From assembly GCA_026214975.1 (NCBI GenBank), contig CM047805.1:115005845-115069844 (forward strand): DNA of 64,000 nt. Direction: 5' to 3'. This DNA comes from Gentiana macrophylla (Eukaryota > Streptophyta > Magnoliopsida > Gentianales > Gentianaceae). The notes under the pieces are model-generated. The model was not told the DNA's origin and did not search any database. It worked only from the letters and a program-made list of their open reading frames with translations. Below, in pieces: positions 1-10,371 of this stretch (position 1 is the first letter of the stretch; each line of letters begins with the position of its first letter). The position numbers and the translations under genes are program-made.

Positions 1-741
1 CAGGCACTCAGAGAAGTTCATTGGCAATGTCTCAAGAGGATTCTGAGATATGTCAAAGGCACACTGCAGCATGGGATGCACTACAAGGCTGCTCCAGCTC
101 TACATCTTACTGCTTATCTTGATGATGACTGGGCATGTAACCTCATTGACAGAAGGTCTATAGCTGACCATTGTGTTTATTTGGGTGATTCACTTATGTC
201 ATGGAGCTCCAAGAAGCAACAAGCTGTGGCTCGATCTAGTACAGAAAGTGAATATAGGGCTCTTGCCAATGTGGTATCAAAAGTTCAGTGGCTCCGTTCT
301 CTACTCACTGAAATCAAGTGGCCTCTCCAAGCTGTTCCAGTCACATGGTGTGACAATCTTAGGGCTCAAGCCCTTGCCTACAATCCTATTTTCCACTCAA
401 GGACCAAGCATATTGAACTTGATGTTCACTACATTCGAGATTTGGTTGCAAGGAAGTTTCTCACTGTTGCTTACATCCCCTCAGCAGACCAGACTGCTGA
501 CTGTTTTACAAAGCCTCTGTCCCACTCTAAGTTTGCAGAGTTCAGGCACAAACTCAATGTTGTTGACACCATATTTCGTGTGAGGGGGGATGTTAAAGTA
601 TTATCATATATTTATAATTTGTATTGCTTTCTCTATTTTACCCATTTGGTAAAGTACATTGGTAACCAAGTCATGGGCCTAATTATTGTACTTGGGCCTT
701 GCACTGTTAGGGTAACAAATATGTGCTCTGAATATTTCTGA
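1..741 (+). CDS. Ty1/copia polyprotein, RNase H C-terminal part (5' end outside window)
   Basis: The frame is open from base 1 to a stop at 739-741, so this is the tail of a longer polyprotein. Visible RNase H landmarks, in order, are YLDDDWA (first acidic cluster), SWSSKKQ, the block SSTESEYRALA with the catalytic Glu, WCDN with the third acidic residue, HSRTKHIELDVHYIRD and the end motif ADCFTKPLS. These follow the order of plant Copia RNase H, which removes the RNA strand during reverse transcription. The usual AGC after DDWA is CNL here. The frame continues past FTKPL through the polypurine tract into the LTR, so the last 50 or so codons are probably LTR sequence and not conserved protein. 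Integrase and reverse transcriptase must lie upstream of the window. Family assignment is secure; activity is unknown. Confidence 0.9.
   Translation, partial: QALREVHWQCLKRILRYVKGTLQHGMHYKAAPALHLTAYLDDDWACNLIDRRSIADHCVYLGDSLMSWSSKKQQAVARSSTESEYRALANVVSKVQWLRSLLTEIKWPLQAVPVTWCDNLRAQALAYNPIFHSRTKHIELDVHYIRDLVARKFLTVAYIPSADQTADCFTKPLSHSKFAEFRHKLNVVDTIFRVRGDVKVLSYIYNLYCFLYFTHLVKYIGNQVMGLIIVLGPCTVRVTNMCSEYF
582..590 (+). other. Polypurine tract of the Copia element
   Basis: The purine run GAGGGGGGA lies directly before the LTR start TGTTAAAG. This is the usual position of the plus-strand primer in LTR retrotransposons and fixes the element on the plus strand. Confidence 0.75.
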
Positions 742-794
742 ATTAATGTAAGATTGAGTTTTCTCCTTTTGTCAAGTCACAACAAACTTTGACA
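591..794 (+). repeat. 3' LTR of the Copia element
   Basis: It begins TGTTAAAG right after the polypurine tract and ends CTTTGACA, which matches the inverted start at 7 of 8 bases. That gives a short LTR of 204 bp. The partner LTR is outside the window, so the end is inferred from the terminal inverted repeat alone and the flanking duplication cannot be checked. Confidence 0.6.
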
Positions 795-1189
795 TTTAAA
801 TTTGCAATCATAGTGTCAAACTGATTAGCTAAAGCAATATCAATGGAGTAAACAAAAGCTCAGACCCACAAGCTCAAGTGTAATATGTAAAGAAAAAAAC
901 TAAAATTGCATTTTGTGCGGACACACTAATTGCACATTAACATACCCGTGTTTTACTGTAAGAGTACACATTTCCGATAAAAGAGTTTAATATGAGAAGA
1001 TAAAAAAATCCTTCTAATATTCTACATAATATACATAATAAGTAAAATAAATAATTCAAATGACAAGATAAAGGCGGATTTGTCATTTGACATTATTATA
1101 TTTCACACACATTAATCAATGTTCTTTTTCCACAAAATTTTATTAAGCATCTGTCAAACAGGCGGTCAAAACGTCACCCGGGGGTGAAG
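795..1189. other. AT-rich intergenic stretch
   Basis: I see no gene here. It lies between a Copia LTR and the 3' end of a minus-strand LINE and may include the 3' untranslated region of that LINE. I could not find a clear poly-T run that would mark the LINE tail. Confidence 0.5.
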
Positions 1190-1193
1190 ATCC

Positions 1194-2042
1194 CTAAAGT
1201 GTCCGAGAAGAAACTGACAAATCATATCGAGCTAAAGTATGCGCTGGGACATTCCCCACTCGCCGAATAAAGGAAAACGAAACAAATGCAAAACTAGGTA
1301 AAATATCCAAACAGTCCTGGACAAGACAACCCTGGGCTGTGAGATCCTCCCCTGGTCTTCGAAGGCGCGCGACACACGCCAAACAATCGCTCTCCACTTC
1401 CAGCCTCTAGATCCCTAGGTGTTGCGCTTCTTCCAAAGCCAAAGAAATATCTTTAAGCTTCATATATTCCACTGAGTCGCCTGGATCAAAATGATACGCG
1501 AAGGAGTGCAAAACTAGGCCATGTGAGTCGCGGACGATTACCTTAATACCTGCACCTATCTCTGTAACTGACGCACCTACATTGCTCTTAACTACACCTG
1601 GATGTGGTTTCGACCATCGATCCGGTAAGTGTTGGACTGAGCCTTGGGTCCGACAACTTTCCATTGCCTCCACGTACTCAGCTGATGCTGCCAAGGATCG
1701 CGTACACACCACAGAGAAATTAACAGCCTGGTTATCAAAAACTGCCAAACAACGAGCCTTCCAAATTCCCAACATAAGCCACACAAACCTGGCCACGTCC
1801 TGAACGCCCTGCTCTGCTATCAATCGCATGAAAAACTCTGCAAAGGAAGCGGAACAAAGATGTTGTGAAGTGCTACTGAACGGCGACGCTTGCCAAACTC
1901 TGGCAGCCAGCTCACACTCAAAGATGACATGCCGCAGTGTTTCTAAGGTTTCCCCGCATGCTAATCAAATGACGTCCCCCAAGTTCCTCCTCTGGAAACC
2001 CTGGCCAATAGCAAGACAATCATGTAAGCGCCTCCACAAGAA
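1194..2042 (-). pseudogene. LINE ORF2 C-terminus: zf-RVT zinc finger and RNase H domain
   Basis: The minus strand encodes FLWRRLHDCLAIGQGF, then a Cys-x2-Cys-like region followed by ETLRHVIFECELA, which is the usual zf-RVT pattern. The segment IWKARCLAVFDN follows. The RNase H domain reads HPGVVKSNVGAS, then GAGIKVIVRDSHG, then ESDCLACVARL, and ends FIRRVGNVPAHTLARYDL, the classic end of plant LINE-type RNase H (Asn and His of the last motif are present). The first catalytic Asp, usually in NVDAS, is Gly here (NVGAS). The frame breaks between 1397 and 1407 and again near 1830. This is a dead copy; its role would have been processing of template RNA in target-primed reverse transcription. Confidence 0.85.
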
Positions 2043-2678
2043 TGTTGGAAAATTACTTGTCTGAATTCGTTTGTCGTAATCTGTTTTATATCGTTTATAG
2101 AAACTTTGCAGATATAGTAGGCAAAATTCAATAACACAGATAAACAAACACTTTGTAGAACTTTTATTCATATTCATACAAGTACACATATGCACATAGA
2201 ATTGAATGATAGAAAGCAATAGTAGATGCGAAAACTTATTGTTTAGACTGAGGCGCGTAGAACGCTTTCCTTAAGTCATTATTGCCCCGGATATGTGCAC
2301 ACATATATGGCAACATGTCTCCCAAGATACAACAGTCTCCTTGTTCTAGTCTTGCACTTAGATGTGAACAAGCGGCAAACTGATCCGGCCTCGAATATCT
2401 CTGACTATGCACAAGTGTTTATGCAAAAAATGGCTTTTAATTTGTGCAGAATTTCGGTATGTAGCATGTGACTGTATATTTTTCATTAACAAATGAGGGA
2501 ATTTACAGGAGTAAGGAAGCCATTCGCTACAGGTTGCATCCTTTCAAAAATGATTCAACCGAACAGGTGCAACCTTTAACCGAAACGATACAACCTTCTA
2601 CGTAGTTGTAACCTTTCACCGAAACTGATGCGACACTCCATAATTTTAGAATTAATTTTAATTCAAATTTCTCCAACA
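2043..2678 (-). repeat. 3' LTR of the gag-only element
   Basis: A 636-bp repeat bounded by TGTTGGA and TCCAACA. It matches 5619-6258 along its whole length, and the polypurine tract at its inner edge marks it as the 3' LTR of a minus-strand element. Confidence 0.9.
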
Positions 2679-4112
2679 ATTCCCCACATGAATGAAATTA
2701 ATGCAAATGCAATGCATACTCTGAAGAGATATCAAACGGAGCTCTATTGCATCGGGCGAGGTGGTTTGCTGCCTTGAACCTTCCCTAGTAGAATACCATC
2801 GGACATACTCGGCTAAGAAATAAACTAAGTTTTGAACTGCTCAGGCTTTGGTGCATGCCTAGACAATGATACGCACACAATAGGCCCACTGGTCTTCTTG
2901 AAGTTCTCATGGTTGTGTCCATTTTGGCCTTGGTTTCAGAAAGTGTGTTAGAGAATTCAGCCCACTAACTCTCACAAAAGAGGCCCCACTTCCACTTACA
3001 TAGGTGACCTCCTATAAAGAGTACTTTTCAATACCCCACTTGGCTTAACCAAGATATAGGGATCATTAAAAGCTTTATGCTTAACCTGAACCCTTCAGCA
3101 GACATCACTTTTGTTTTAATAGAATGGGTAAGTGTCAACTGTCCCTCATAACTTAGTTGTCCCTTTTGAACCATGATCTTGGAATCTCCAGTCATTATGG
3201 TTGGGTTGCAATTATAAGGGAACATGCGTAATAGGCTTCAGTCCCATTCCGTTTGTCAAAAATTTGACACCGTTCTCTAGCTAAACCTTTTTATAAGCGG
3301 ATCCACAAGATTCTCCTTCGACTTTATACAATCGAGGAAATCAAACTATTAGAGATCATTCTTAAATGGTATTGTGTCTACGAGATATGAATCTTAACTT
3401 ACCATTTTCCATATTACTGTGTGCTTGTTCTATCACTTACCGACTATTGCATGCTAATAACAGTGATAGGCTTTAAGCCACACGCAATATCTTTTCAAGG
3501 AACTTTGAATTAATTCAAATTCCTTTCCATTTCTTACTTTCGTGACATCACTTTGTTTAGGTAAATTCCCTTTACCATTCACCCCCACATTTCCAAGAAT
3601 ATGATGAAGTTTAAGTTCAGAAGATATTCTTCCCCGACAGTTTTTTTGTAAACCTCAAGTTAATCATCATTTCACAACATTAACTGATTAAGGTACGTAT
3701 AGTTCAACGATTTGATGAATGTTGTCGGTACCAAAACAAAATGCATTAAATCCTGAATCACACTTTTCCACCTTGATCACCATGAATTGATTAGCCTTTT
3801 TATTATGTCGATTTAAACGTATCAACAAAAGCATAAACAACTTCATCTTTACTTATTGAAATGTACATTACAACACCGAAAGCAAATCTATAATTACTAT
3901 GAATATAACAACATATTGTACATATATTCATAATAACTTATCACAACCATTAAGTTGTTTACATACACACTTACATACACATTTATACAAATTATTACAC
4001 ACATTTAATAATGAATAATTAAATTGTTTATTATAAACCATGAATTAGATTCAAAGTCTAAAAAAAGTTCAATCATCAGGTTCATTGCAATCAACAAGCG
4101 GACAAATTAAAT
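2679..4112 (-). other. Non-coding internal region of the gag-only element
   Basis: This is where pol would be expected downstream of gag, but I recognise no protease, integrase, reverse transcriptase or RNase H motif on either strand. It is AT-rich, with stops in every frame. Confidence 0.6.
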
Positions 4113-4902
4113 TCATCCATAGTCTCGGTGACTATTTCTGCCACGTTTGATTGTCAATCTTCCGAGGCTTTCGGCATTCATTCCTGCGGTGTCCTTGTTT
4201 CCCGCAATTAAATCATTTACCATTAAACGGCTTAGCCTCTTGATTGCCCATAGAACTTTCACCCTTGAACTTTCTTTTCTGGCATTTGCCATTATTTTCA
4301 CCGGAACTGGATTCCACTAAATTTGCCTTGGATTGTCCAAAGTTCCCTCCTTTGTCAAGTTGCCGGTTGTTCTCTTCAACCCTTATTTTCACCACCAACT
4401 TATTCATGGTTATCTCCTTGTTTTTATGCTTCAAATAATTTTTAAAATCTCTCCACGAAGGTGGAAGTTTCCCAATTATTGCCACAACTTGGAATGGTTT
4501 ATTAATAACCAAACCTTCCTCGAGACACTCGGAGATAATTATCTGCAACTCTACCATTTGGCTAACAACAGTTTTGGATTCCACCATCTTCCATAAACCG
4601 GTCAACAATATATTTTCACCCTCTTGCACCGCAGGAGGATCCTCAGTTAGCCATTTTGCTAAACTCAAAGTTGTCAAATAGAATGGCATTTTCTAATGCC
4701 ATCTCTTGAAGTTCTGCCCGTTGAACTTGTCCATTTTTTCATGGTGAGACAAACTCGTTCCTTGCACAACAACAGATTGCACAAACGACAAAGGAGTTGT
4801 TTCCAATGTCCTTCCATTTCTGTTCAGAAACAGAATATCAACAATCAAAGTTGCAAAACAGACTCTGCTATGCATACTTTTCTTGATATTTGTATATCGC
4901 AA
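4113..4902 (-). pseudogene. Copia gag (UBN2 type) with zinc knuckle, broken
   Basis: The minus strand reads MDKFNGQNFKRWH, then a stop where plant Copia gag has Gln, then KMPFYLTTLSLAKWLTEDPP, ESKTVVSQMVELQ, KLPPSWRDFKNYLKHKNKE and RVEENNR. This is the recognisable order of Copia gag (UBN2 family). A stretch after WLTEDPPA appears deleted. The zinc knuckle follows as FNCGKQGHRRNEC, but the codon of its first Cys is a TGA stop, so the CCHC motif is lost. Gag would form the cytoplasmic virus-like particle. The two stops and the internal deletion make this a pseudogene. Confidence 0.85.
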
Positions 4903-5618
4903 TCTTAAAAATTCACAAACATTTTAAACACATAACATGAACATTTTTGTACTCTACAACATCGAATAAACAACTTTCGTTCTTTAATTTTTTAGAAATG
5001 AACGAGTATTTACAAAGTATTTTGGACTACAACACAAGGTAGGCAAATTTTCCAATTTTTTCAAAAAGTCGTGACTATATTATATTTTTCGGCACAACAA
5101 TTTTTTCAAGCAAATTACAGTTTTTTGTTACAAGTAAACTATACTCACATACTTGTAATAGTAACACGAAAACCATGTTGTTCAAAAGGTATACAGGGCA
5201 ACAAGTGCATTTTTACACAAAAGCATCCTATTTTTTCGTAATTTCATGTTGCAGATTTTTCTATTAGTCATTTCACATCTCCAGAATTGATACCAACATA
5301 TTTTAGAAAATGTTTCAGATCGCACACATCATGTAAAATAAATTTATCGAAAGATTCACACATAAGCATGTTGTTGTACCATATTTAACTAATAAGCATC
5401 CGGTACGTTAAACATGAATTTTCTGCTTCAACTTATTCAAAAGTTGTTTTAAAAATTCACAGACACTTTTAACAAATAATACTAACGTATTTGTAATCTA
5501 TAACACCTTAGAAATTGCAGATGCAATTAAATGTTTAAACATTTACAAAACTATATGCACACGAAACATATTACACACAAATCAGATTATTCACACAGGA
5601 ACAATAATGTCTTAAGAT
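4903..5618 (-). other. 5' leader of the gag-only element
   Basis: AT-rich and without a recognisable gene. It lies between the 5' LTR (5619-6258) and gag, on the minus strand. I found no convincing match to a common tRNA primer site next to the LTR. Confidence 0.5.
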
Positions 5619-6258
5619 TGTTGGAAAAATTACTTGTCTGAATTCGTTTGTCGTAATCTGTTTTATATCGTTTATAGAAACTTTGCAGATATAGAAGGCA
5701 AATTCAATAACACAGATAAACAAACACTTTGCAGAACTTTTATTCATATTCATACAAGTACACCTATGCACATAGAATTGAATAATAGAAAACAATAGTA
5801 GATGCGAAAACTTATTGTTTAGACTGAGGCACGTAGAACGCTTTCCTTAAGACATTATTGCACCGACTATGTTCACATGGATATGGCAACATGTCTTCCA
5901 AGATACAACAGTCTCCTTGTTCTAGTCTTGCACTTATATGTGAAGAAGCGGCGAACTGATCCGGCCTTGAATATCTTTGACTATGCAAAGTGTTTATGCA
6001 AAAAATGGCTTTTAATTTGTGCGGAATTTTGGTATGTAGTATGCGCAAAAACATGTATATTTTTCATTGACAAATGAGTGAATTTATAGGAGTAAGGAAG
6101 CCATTCACTACCGGTTGCATCATTTCAAAAATGATTCAACCGAACATGTGAAACCTTTAACCGAAAGGATACATCCTCATACGTAGTTATAACCTTTCAC
6201 CGAACCAATGCGACCCTCCGTAATTTTAGAATTAATTTTAATTCAAATTTCTCCAACA
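5619..6258 (-). repeat. 5' LTR of the gag-only element
   Basis: A 640-bp repeat, the partner of 2043-2678, with the same TGTTGGA and TCCAACA ends. The copy of AAGAA at 6259-6263 follows directly. Confidence 0.9.
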
Positions 6259-6263
6259 AAGAA

Positions 6264-7671
6264 ATGCTGAATACGCAGTTGTACCGGGAGGTGCCAACAG
6301 CTTCTCCAGATCTGGCCCTGGCCCCCCGAAGTAGATGATCTCACCCCCGACGATGGCCAATAAAGCGATAAAGCCAAGAAGTAACCAGACCGGACAGTTT
6401 ATACTCCCTTACGGTCATAGTGCCACATCCGTCGATCTGGGTGCCCCTCTGGGGCCGCAGTGGTTTCCAATATGGCGTCAGATTCCCATGTCGAAATACT
6501 TGCCTCACTTTCTACACATCCCACAATCAAGATCCAGGTATAAAAAAGTCCGAGACAGTGTAATCCACCAAAAGCTCATGCCCTGCGAACGGTATACGAA
6601 ACGAAGGTTGCCGATTGACTCAGGCATCATGAAAGACATACACCGACTTACCATCCCCCACTCGTCACCGCATCCCATTGAGCAGAATGTCCCGTCCCTC
6701 AAGAATGCTACGCCACAAATAAGACGGTCTAGCTCTCAAACCGGCCACAATAATTGTACTATCCTCAAAGTACTTCGCATGCAATACCTAAGCCACCAAA
6801 GATCCTGGACTAGTCAGAATTCGCCATGATTCTTTTGCCAGTAAAGCTAAATTGAAGCATTCCAAGTCCTGAAACCCCAAGCCCCCCAGATTCTTCGGTA
6901 AACGGTAGGCCTCCCAATTTTTCCAGTGTATCTTGCACTTATTCTCCGTATCCCCCAAAAGAAGCCTCTAATCGCTTGCTATAGCTCATGTATTAGTGTG
7001 GTGGGTATCTTAAAGCATTGCATAATGTACGTGGGTATGGCCCGGAGAGATGATTTAATAAATACTTCTTTCTCTGCCGGCGAGAGTAATTTATCTTTCC
7101 ATCCAACTACCTTTTTTGCGAATTTTGTCCCTCAAGAAAGCAAACACTTGACGCTTGTTCCTCCCTGTCATGTAAGGCAACCCCAAATATCTACCCAAGC
7201 CGTCCCCTAAGGGAATTTGTAAAAGATCCGAAACTGTCTCTCTCTCCTCCCCCGAAACTCCAATCGAGAAGTAAAGAATGGACTTGTGAAAATTAATCGC
7301 TTGGCCTGAAAGAGCCCCATACCTTTCAAACAGCTCCACCAATGTCTCCACCGCCCCATCCAAGAGTTCAAAGAAAACCATACAGTTGTCCGCGAAAAGT
7401 AAATGGGAGATAGTAACCTCATCCTCCCTACCAAACCGAATACCCCGCAAAGCTCCCTGATGTATATAGTCATTAAGCAGTGTTGTGAAGCCCTCAGCAC
7501 AAATGATGAAAAAGAAGGGCGACAACGGATCCCCCTGCCGAATCCATCTATTCGGCACTATTCTGCCACTAGGCTTCCCATTGATCAACACTCGATAGGA
7601 AACCGTCGTCACACACCGTCGCACCACATCAGTAAAGGATAGAGGAAACCGAGTTGATAAACCATCAGCTG
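6264..7671 (-). pseudogene. LINE ORF2 reverse transcriptase (fingers to thumb), 5'-truncated
   Basis: The open stretch 7627-7091 shows RT landmarks in order: IRQGDPLSPFFFIICAEG (motif B), SHLLFADNCMVFF (motif C, where the catalytic FADD is FADN), then GRYLGLPYM. Further on the minus strand come [32 protein letters not shown] and WRSILEGRDIL, which are typical of the thumb and connection of plant LINEs, with stops and frame changes between them. The Asp to Asn change in motif C would remove a metal ligand, so this copy is inactive even apart from the truncation. It continues into the zf-RVT segment on the other side of the 2043-6258 insertion. Confidence 0.88.
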
Positions 7672-7821
7672 GATTTTTTTAGAAGGAAATATACGGAATT
7701 TTTATTGCAATAAGAAGGAATTTTCCTATGAGTTTCCTATGTATAACAACACAAGAAAAACCCTAATTTTCTTTTGAGCCTCCCTGCAATCGGAGAAAAA
7801 CGAATATAATTTCTTGAGACT
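7672..7821 (+). other. Possible 5' flank or leader of the F-box gene fragment
   Basis: This sequence lies between the truncated LINE and the F-box start codon. It holds no ORF. It is the most likely place for the promoter or leader of the broken host gene, but no promoter element is clear. Confidence 0.35.
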
Positions 7822-7908
7822 ATGAAGCTGCCCGAAGACGCAGTTTTAGAGATTTTATTGAGATTTCCGGTGCAATCACTGCTCCGATTCAGATGTGTGT
7901 GTAAGAAT

Positions 7909-9712
7909 TGTTAGAAAAATGATTTTCTGATTTCGTTTATAGTAATTTGCTTTTATCGTTTATAGAAACTTTCCATATAGAAAAAGCAATGTTGAACAAC
8001 AGAGATGAAGAAACAATTTTCCGAACATGTATTTCACATTTATACACATAGCAACACAACAATATGCATAGAAAATTGAACGACACAAAGCATAATTAAA
8101 TACGAAAACTTATTGTTTAGACTGAGGCGCGTAGAACTCTTTCCTTATGACTTTAATGCCCCGACTATGTGCTCACGGTGATGGTATAAGTCCAGGGCTG
8201 GCCCTCGCTTGTATTGGGCCTAAGACCAAGCCCCCGAATTGGGCCTTTTAGTTGAAATTGTTTTTTTTAAAACATACTTATTGTTAGATATTTTTTCATA
8301 AATAAATATTTTGGTTATCGTTTGCATACGAGTTGCCGTACGAATTAATGTTATCGCAACGAAACGGGGTTCGGTCAGGTCGCGGTGGGTCGAGGGGGCA
8401 GCGCCAACTCGTGGGGGTTCGGGGGCAACGCCCCCGAAACCTAAACCACTGCATGCATCAGTTCATGAAGGGATATGCATTTTCAGATACACGCATTTTC
8501 GAACTGATATGTACTTACCCTTTTGTGTAAGGGTTGCATGCTTTCATCCATCAGCAAGTACATCCATTCGTTTATGGGGTACTTGCAACCTATAAAAGGC
8601 ATAAGTATGAAGACGAAAATCCATAAATTTGACAACATCATTAGAAAAACTTTGAGTGTTCTCGGGTTTGATTCAAACAAGTCACTGTTTGAATCAAACA
8701 CCCCCATTGTATCCTGAAAGAGATTTTCATTTGATCCCTTAGTGACAAATCGTGTGGGACAAAACATCTCTTAAAAGACAACGTTATTAACGTGCCTTGG
8801 AGTTTCTAATTCTCTGTCAAATCCTAAGTACTACATTTTTTCCAACACTTATCGCGTTTTTAACATCCGTAAATGCAAAAAAATAATAAAACTTGTTTGT
8901 ATATATCTATTTTTTTGGTCAAGTAAACTTTTTTATTGGGGCCTTTATCAATTAGAGTAAAAAAAAAAAATTTGTGCCTTTATCAAAAAAGAAAATTAAC
9001 ATATTATATTAGGTTGAATCGGATTAAATCTACACGAATTTTTTTTTCTTTTAGCGAAACATGTACCGTTGGGCCGCCCGACAGAATTGGGCCTAAGACC
9101 CGGGTCTCGCCGGCCTTAGCATAGGGCCGGCCCTGTATAAGTCTCCCAAGATACAACAGTCTTCCTTTTCCAGGTTGTAGCACTTCAATGCGGAAAAGAC
9201 GGCCAACTGATTAGGCCTTGTTATCTCAACTTTATGTATGCAGAAAATGTGTTTAGATTTTTGCAGAGTTTCGGTATGAATGCAAGATGATTTTCTGTCT
9301 CTATATTCTTTCAACAATGCAAGGATTTATAGGCAGGAAGATGTATAGCAGCAACCTTTCAGTACTATAAGTTAGGGAAGTTATTTGTTGTAAATAACCG
9401 AATTTTGAACGGATGTCATTCTGTTCATGAACATAATTCGAACAGATGCATTGTTTCAACAAGTTCGATCTGAACTGATGTCTGCTCCGGTCACATTAAT
9501 CACTCTACCTTAGGCATTAATTTCTTATTCACCCGATATCGAAATCGAATGATTCAAAAGCCTAAAATCAACTACTATCTTAGTAGTTTTCAAAACTTTT
9601 TTTAGCTCCCATAAATTCATTCCGTAACTCATTCAAATCTGGGCCTGAAGTTGAATGTTCGTCACTTACACTTAAACCCATTTCGGAGCTAAAACACCAT
9701 AAAGTTCCAACA
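7909..9712 (-). mobile_element. Solo LTR, related to the 2043-6258 element, carrying a hAT insertion
   Basis: It starts TGTTAGA and ends TTCCAACA and is flanked by the perfect 5-bp duplication AGAAT (7904-7908 and 9713-9717). Without the hAT and its duplication it is about 853 bp. Parts of it match the LTRs at 2043 and 5619 closely, for instance the stretch around GTTTAGACTGAGGC at 8116, so it is a diverged relative. There is no internal domain, so it is the product of LTR-LTR recombination. The strand is given by analogy with the related element. Confidence 0.85.
8193..9135. mobile_element. Non-autonomous hAT DNA transposon
   Basis: A 943-bp element with terminal inverted repeats CAGGGCTGGCCC and GGGCCGGCCCTG (11 of 12 match) and a perfect 8-bp target duplication TATAAGTC (8185-8192 and 9136-9143), the signature of hAT elements. 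Subterminal GGGCCTAAGACC also occurs in inverted form near both ends. There is no transposase: the inside is AT-rich and without a recognisable coding region, so mobilisation would need an autonomous hAT elsewhere. It sits in the solo LTR and is the youngest layer of this nest. Confidence 0.93.
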
Positions 9713-9766
9713 AGAATTGGTAAGTATACAGCTGATTCAGATGGAAATGCGTGTGTATACTCATTA

Positions 9767-10090
9767 ATGTTTTCTTCAAGAAGACCTGAGAGTCAAATTC
9801 TCAATGCATCTAAATTGGAAAACCTAGCAGCAAAAGTTTTCCAGACTGCATGTGCACTCCTGAAATGCATCAAACTTTGTGCAATGGTGTTCTCAACAGA
9901 ATTCAAAATCCAAGGCCTCACCATTGTATCACAATGTCTCCATGCATGAAAATCTGTTGATTTTGTTTCTGGCCTCTTGATTGTGCCGTCTACGAAGCCA
10001 ATCTTATTCTTGGTAATCAGCACCATCTCCATGGAAATCTACCATGGATTATAATTTTTGCCATTCATCAATGGTTGAACGAGTGCCAAA
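9767..10090 (-). pseudogene. Copia gag N-terminus fragment
   Basis: The minus strand reads LMNGKNYNPW, a stop, ISMEMVLITKNKIGFVDGTI, then KRPE, HCDTMVRPWILNSVEN and AVWKTFAARFSN. This is the well-known N-terminal part of Copia gag (gag-polypeptide family: LNG.NY..W...M...L..KNKLGF.DG). A stop replaces the codon after PW. After RFSNLDALRI the similarity ends, so only about 100 residues remain. Its own primer site and 5' LTR lie directly upstream on the same strand (10357-10662). Confidence 0.82.
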
Positions 10091-10356
10091 GACATATTCT
10101 CATTAGAATGCACATAGAATGGATTGAAGGGGCTCAATTCTTTCTTTTTAGCTTCCATGGATATCAAGTACTCCAGGAACTATTCATGAACAATAACAAA
10201 ATGAAAAACGATCAAGAAATGATAATAAAAAAAACACAGAAAATAATCACAGTTTACTCTCAAGAAACTGGAAAGAACAGAAAAGATGAAGAACTATCTC
10301 AAGATTCTTCAGGATTCAGAGGAACATAGAAAAACATCAGAAGCTCTCAAGTTTCT
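10091..10356 (-). other. Leader between primer site and Copia gag
   Basis: This sequence lies between the primer binding site and gag of the minus-strand Copia fragment. It contains a plus-strand open frame that I regard as antisense noise. Confidence 0.5.
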
Positions 10357-10368
10357 GCTCCGATACCA
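10357..10368 (-). other. tRNA-iMet primer binding site, minus strand
   Basis: Read on the minus strand it is TGGTATCGGAGC, one base away from the usual plant Copia primer site TGGTATCAGAGC. It stands three bases from the LTR edge and sets the orientation of the gag fragment. Confidence 0.85.
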
Positions 10369-10371
10369 AGT

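Larger units (their letters stand above)
2043..6258 (-). mobile_element. Gag-only Copia-like LTR retrotransposon, complete ends, nested in the LINE
   Basis: Two LTRs (2043-2678 and 5619-6258) start TGTTGGA and end TCCAACA, and a perfect 5-bp duplication AAGAA flanks them (2038-2042 and 6259-6263). A purine tract GTGGGGAAT read on the minus strand abuts the low-coordinate LTR, so the element runs right to left. The internal part is only 2.9 kb. I see a gag gene but no protease, integrase, reverse transcriptase or RNase H, so the element is non-autonomous. No tRNA-iMet primer site (TGGTATCAGAGC) is evident after the 5' LTR. The LTRs differ by scattered substitutions and small indels, so the insertion is not recent. 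Confidence 0.93.
1190..7671 (-). mobile_element. 5'-truncated LINE (non-LTR retrotransposon), split by an LTR element
   Basis: Reading right to left, the ORF2 C-terminal half is present: reverse transcriptase (7660-7091), thumb and connection (7090-6264), zinc-finger zf-RVT (about 6300-6264 and 2037-1830) and RNase H (1829-1194). An LTR element occupies 2043-6258. When it and one copy of its AAGAA duplication are removed, the frame reads RIQHFLWRRLHDC straight across the junction, which is the expected zf-RVT sequence. The endonuclease and ORF1 are missing, as expected of a 5'-truncated insertion. No flanking duplication was found. Confidence 0.88.
7822..9723 (+). pseudogene. F-box protein gene, first exon, split by a solo LTR
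   Basis: From ATG at 7822 the plus strand reads MKLPEDAVLEILLRFPVQSL followed by LRFRCVCKN. This is the plant F-box consensus (LPED, EIL, R.P, SLLRFRCVCK.W), the motif that binds SKP1 in SCF ubiquitin ligases. Codon 29 (Asn, ending at 7908) is followed by the insertion 7909-9712. The AGAAT duplication then restores the junction, and Trp (TGG, 9718-9720) completes CVCKNW. Right there is GTAAGT (9720-9725), a good splice donor; without splicing, a TAA stop follows. Only the N-terminal box is present. The substrate-binding part (kelch or FBA) is not seen downstream, where a Copia gag fragment begins at about 9767. It is either a real exon whose gene was destroyed or an older gene fragment. Confidence 0.75.

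Noticed and set aside
6335..6829. 164-codon plus-strand frame
   Set aside because: It is antisense to LINE ORF2 (thumb region) on the minus strand, which has clear motifs.
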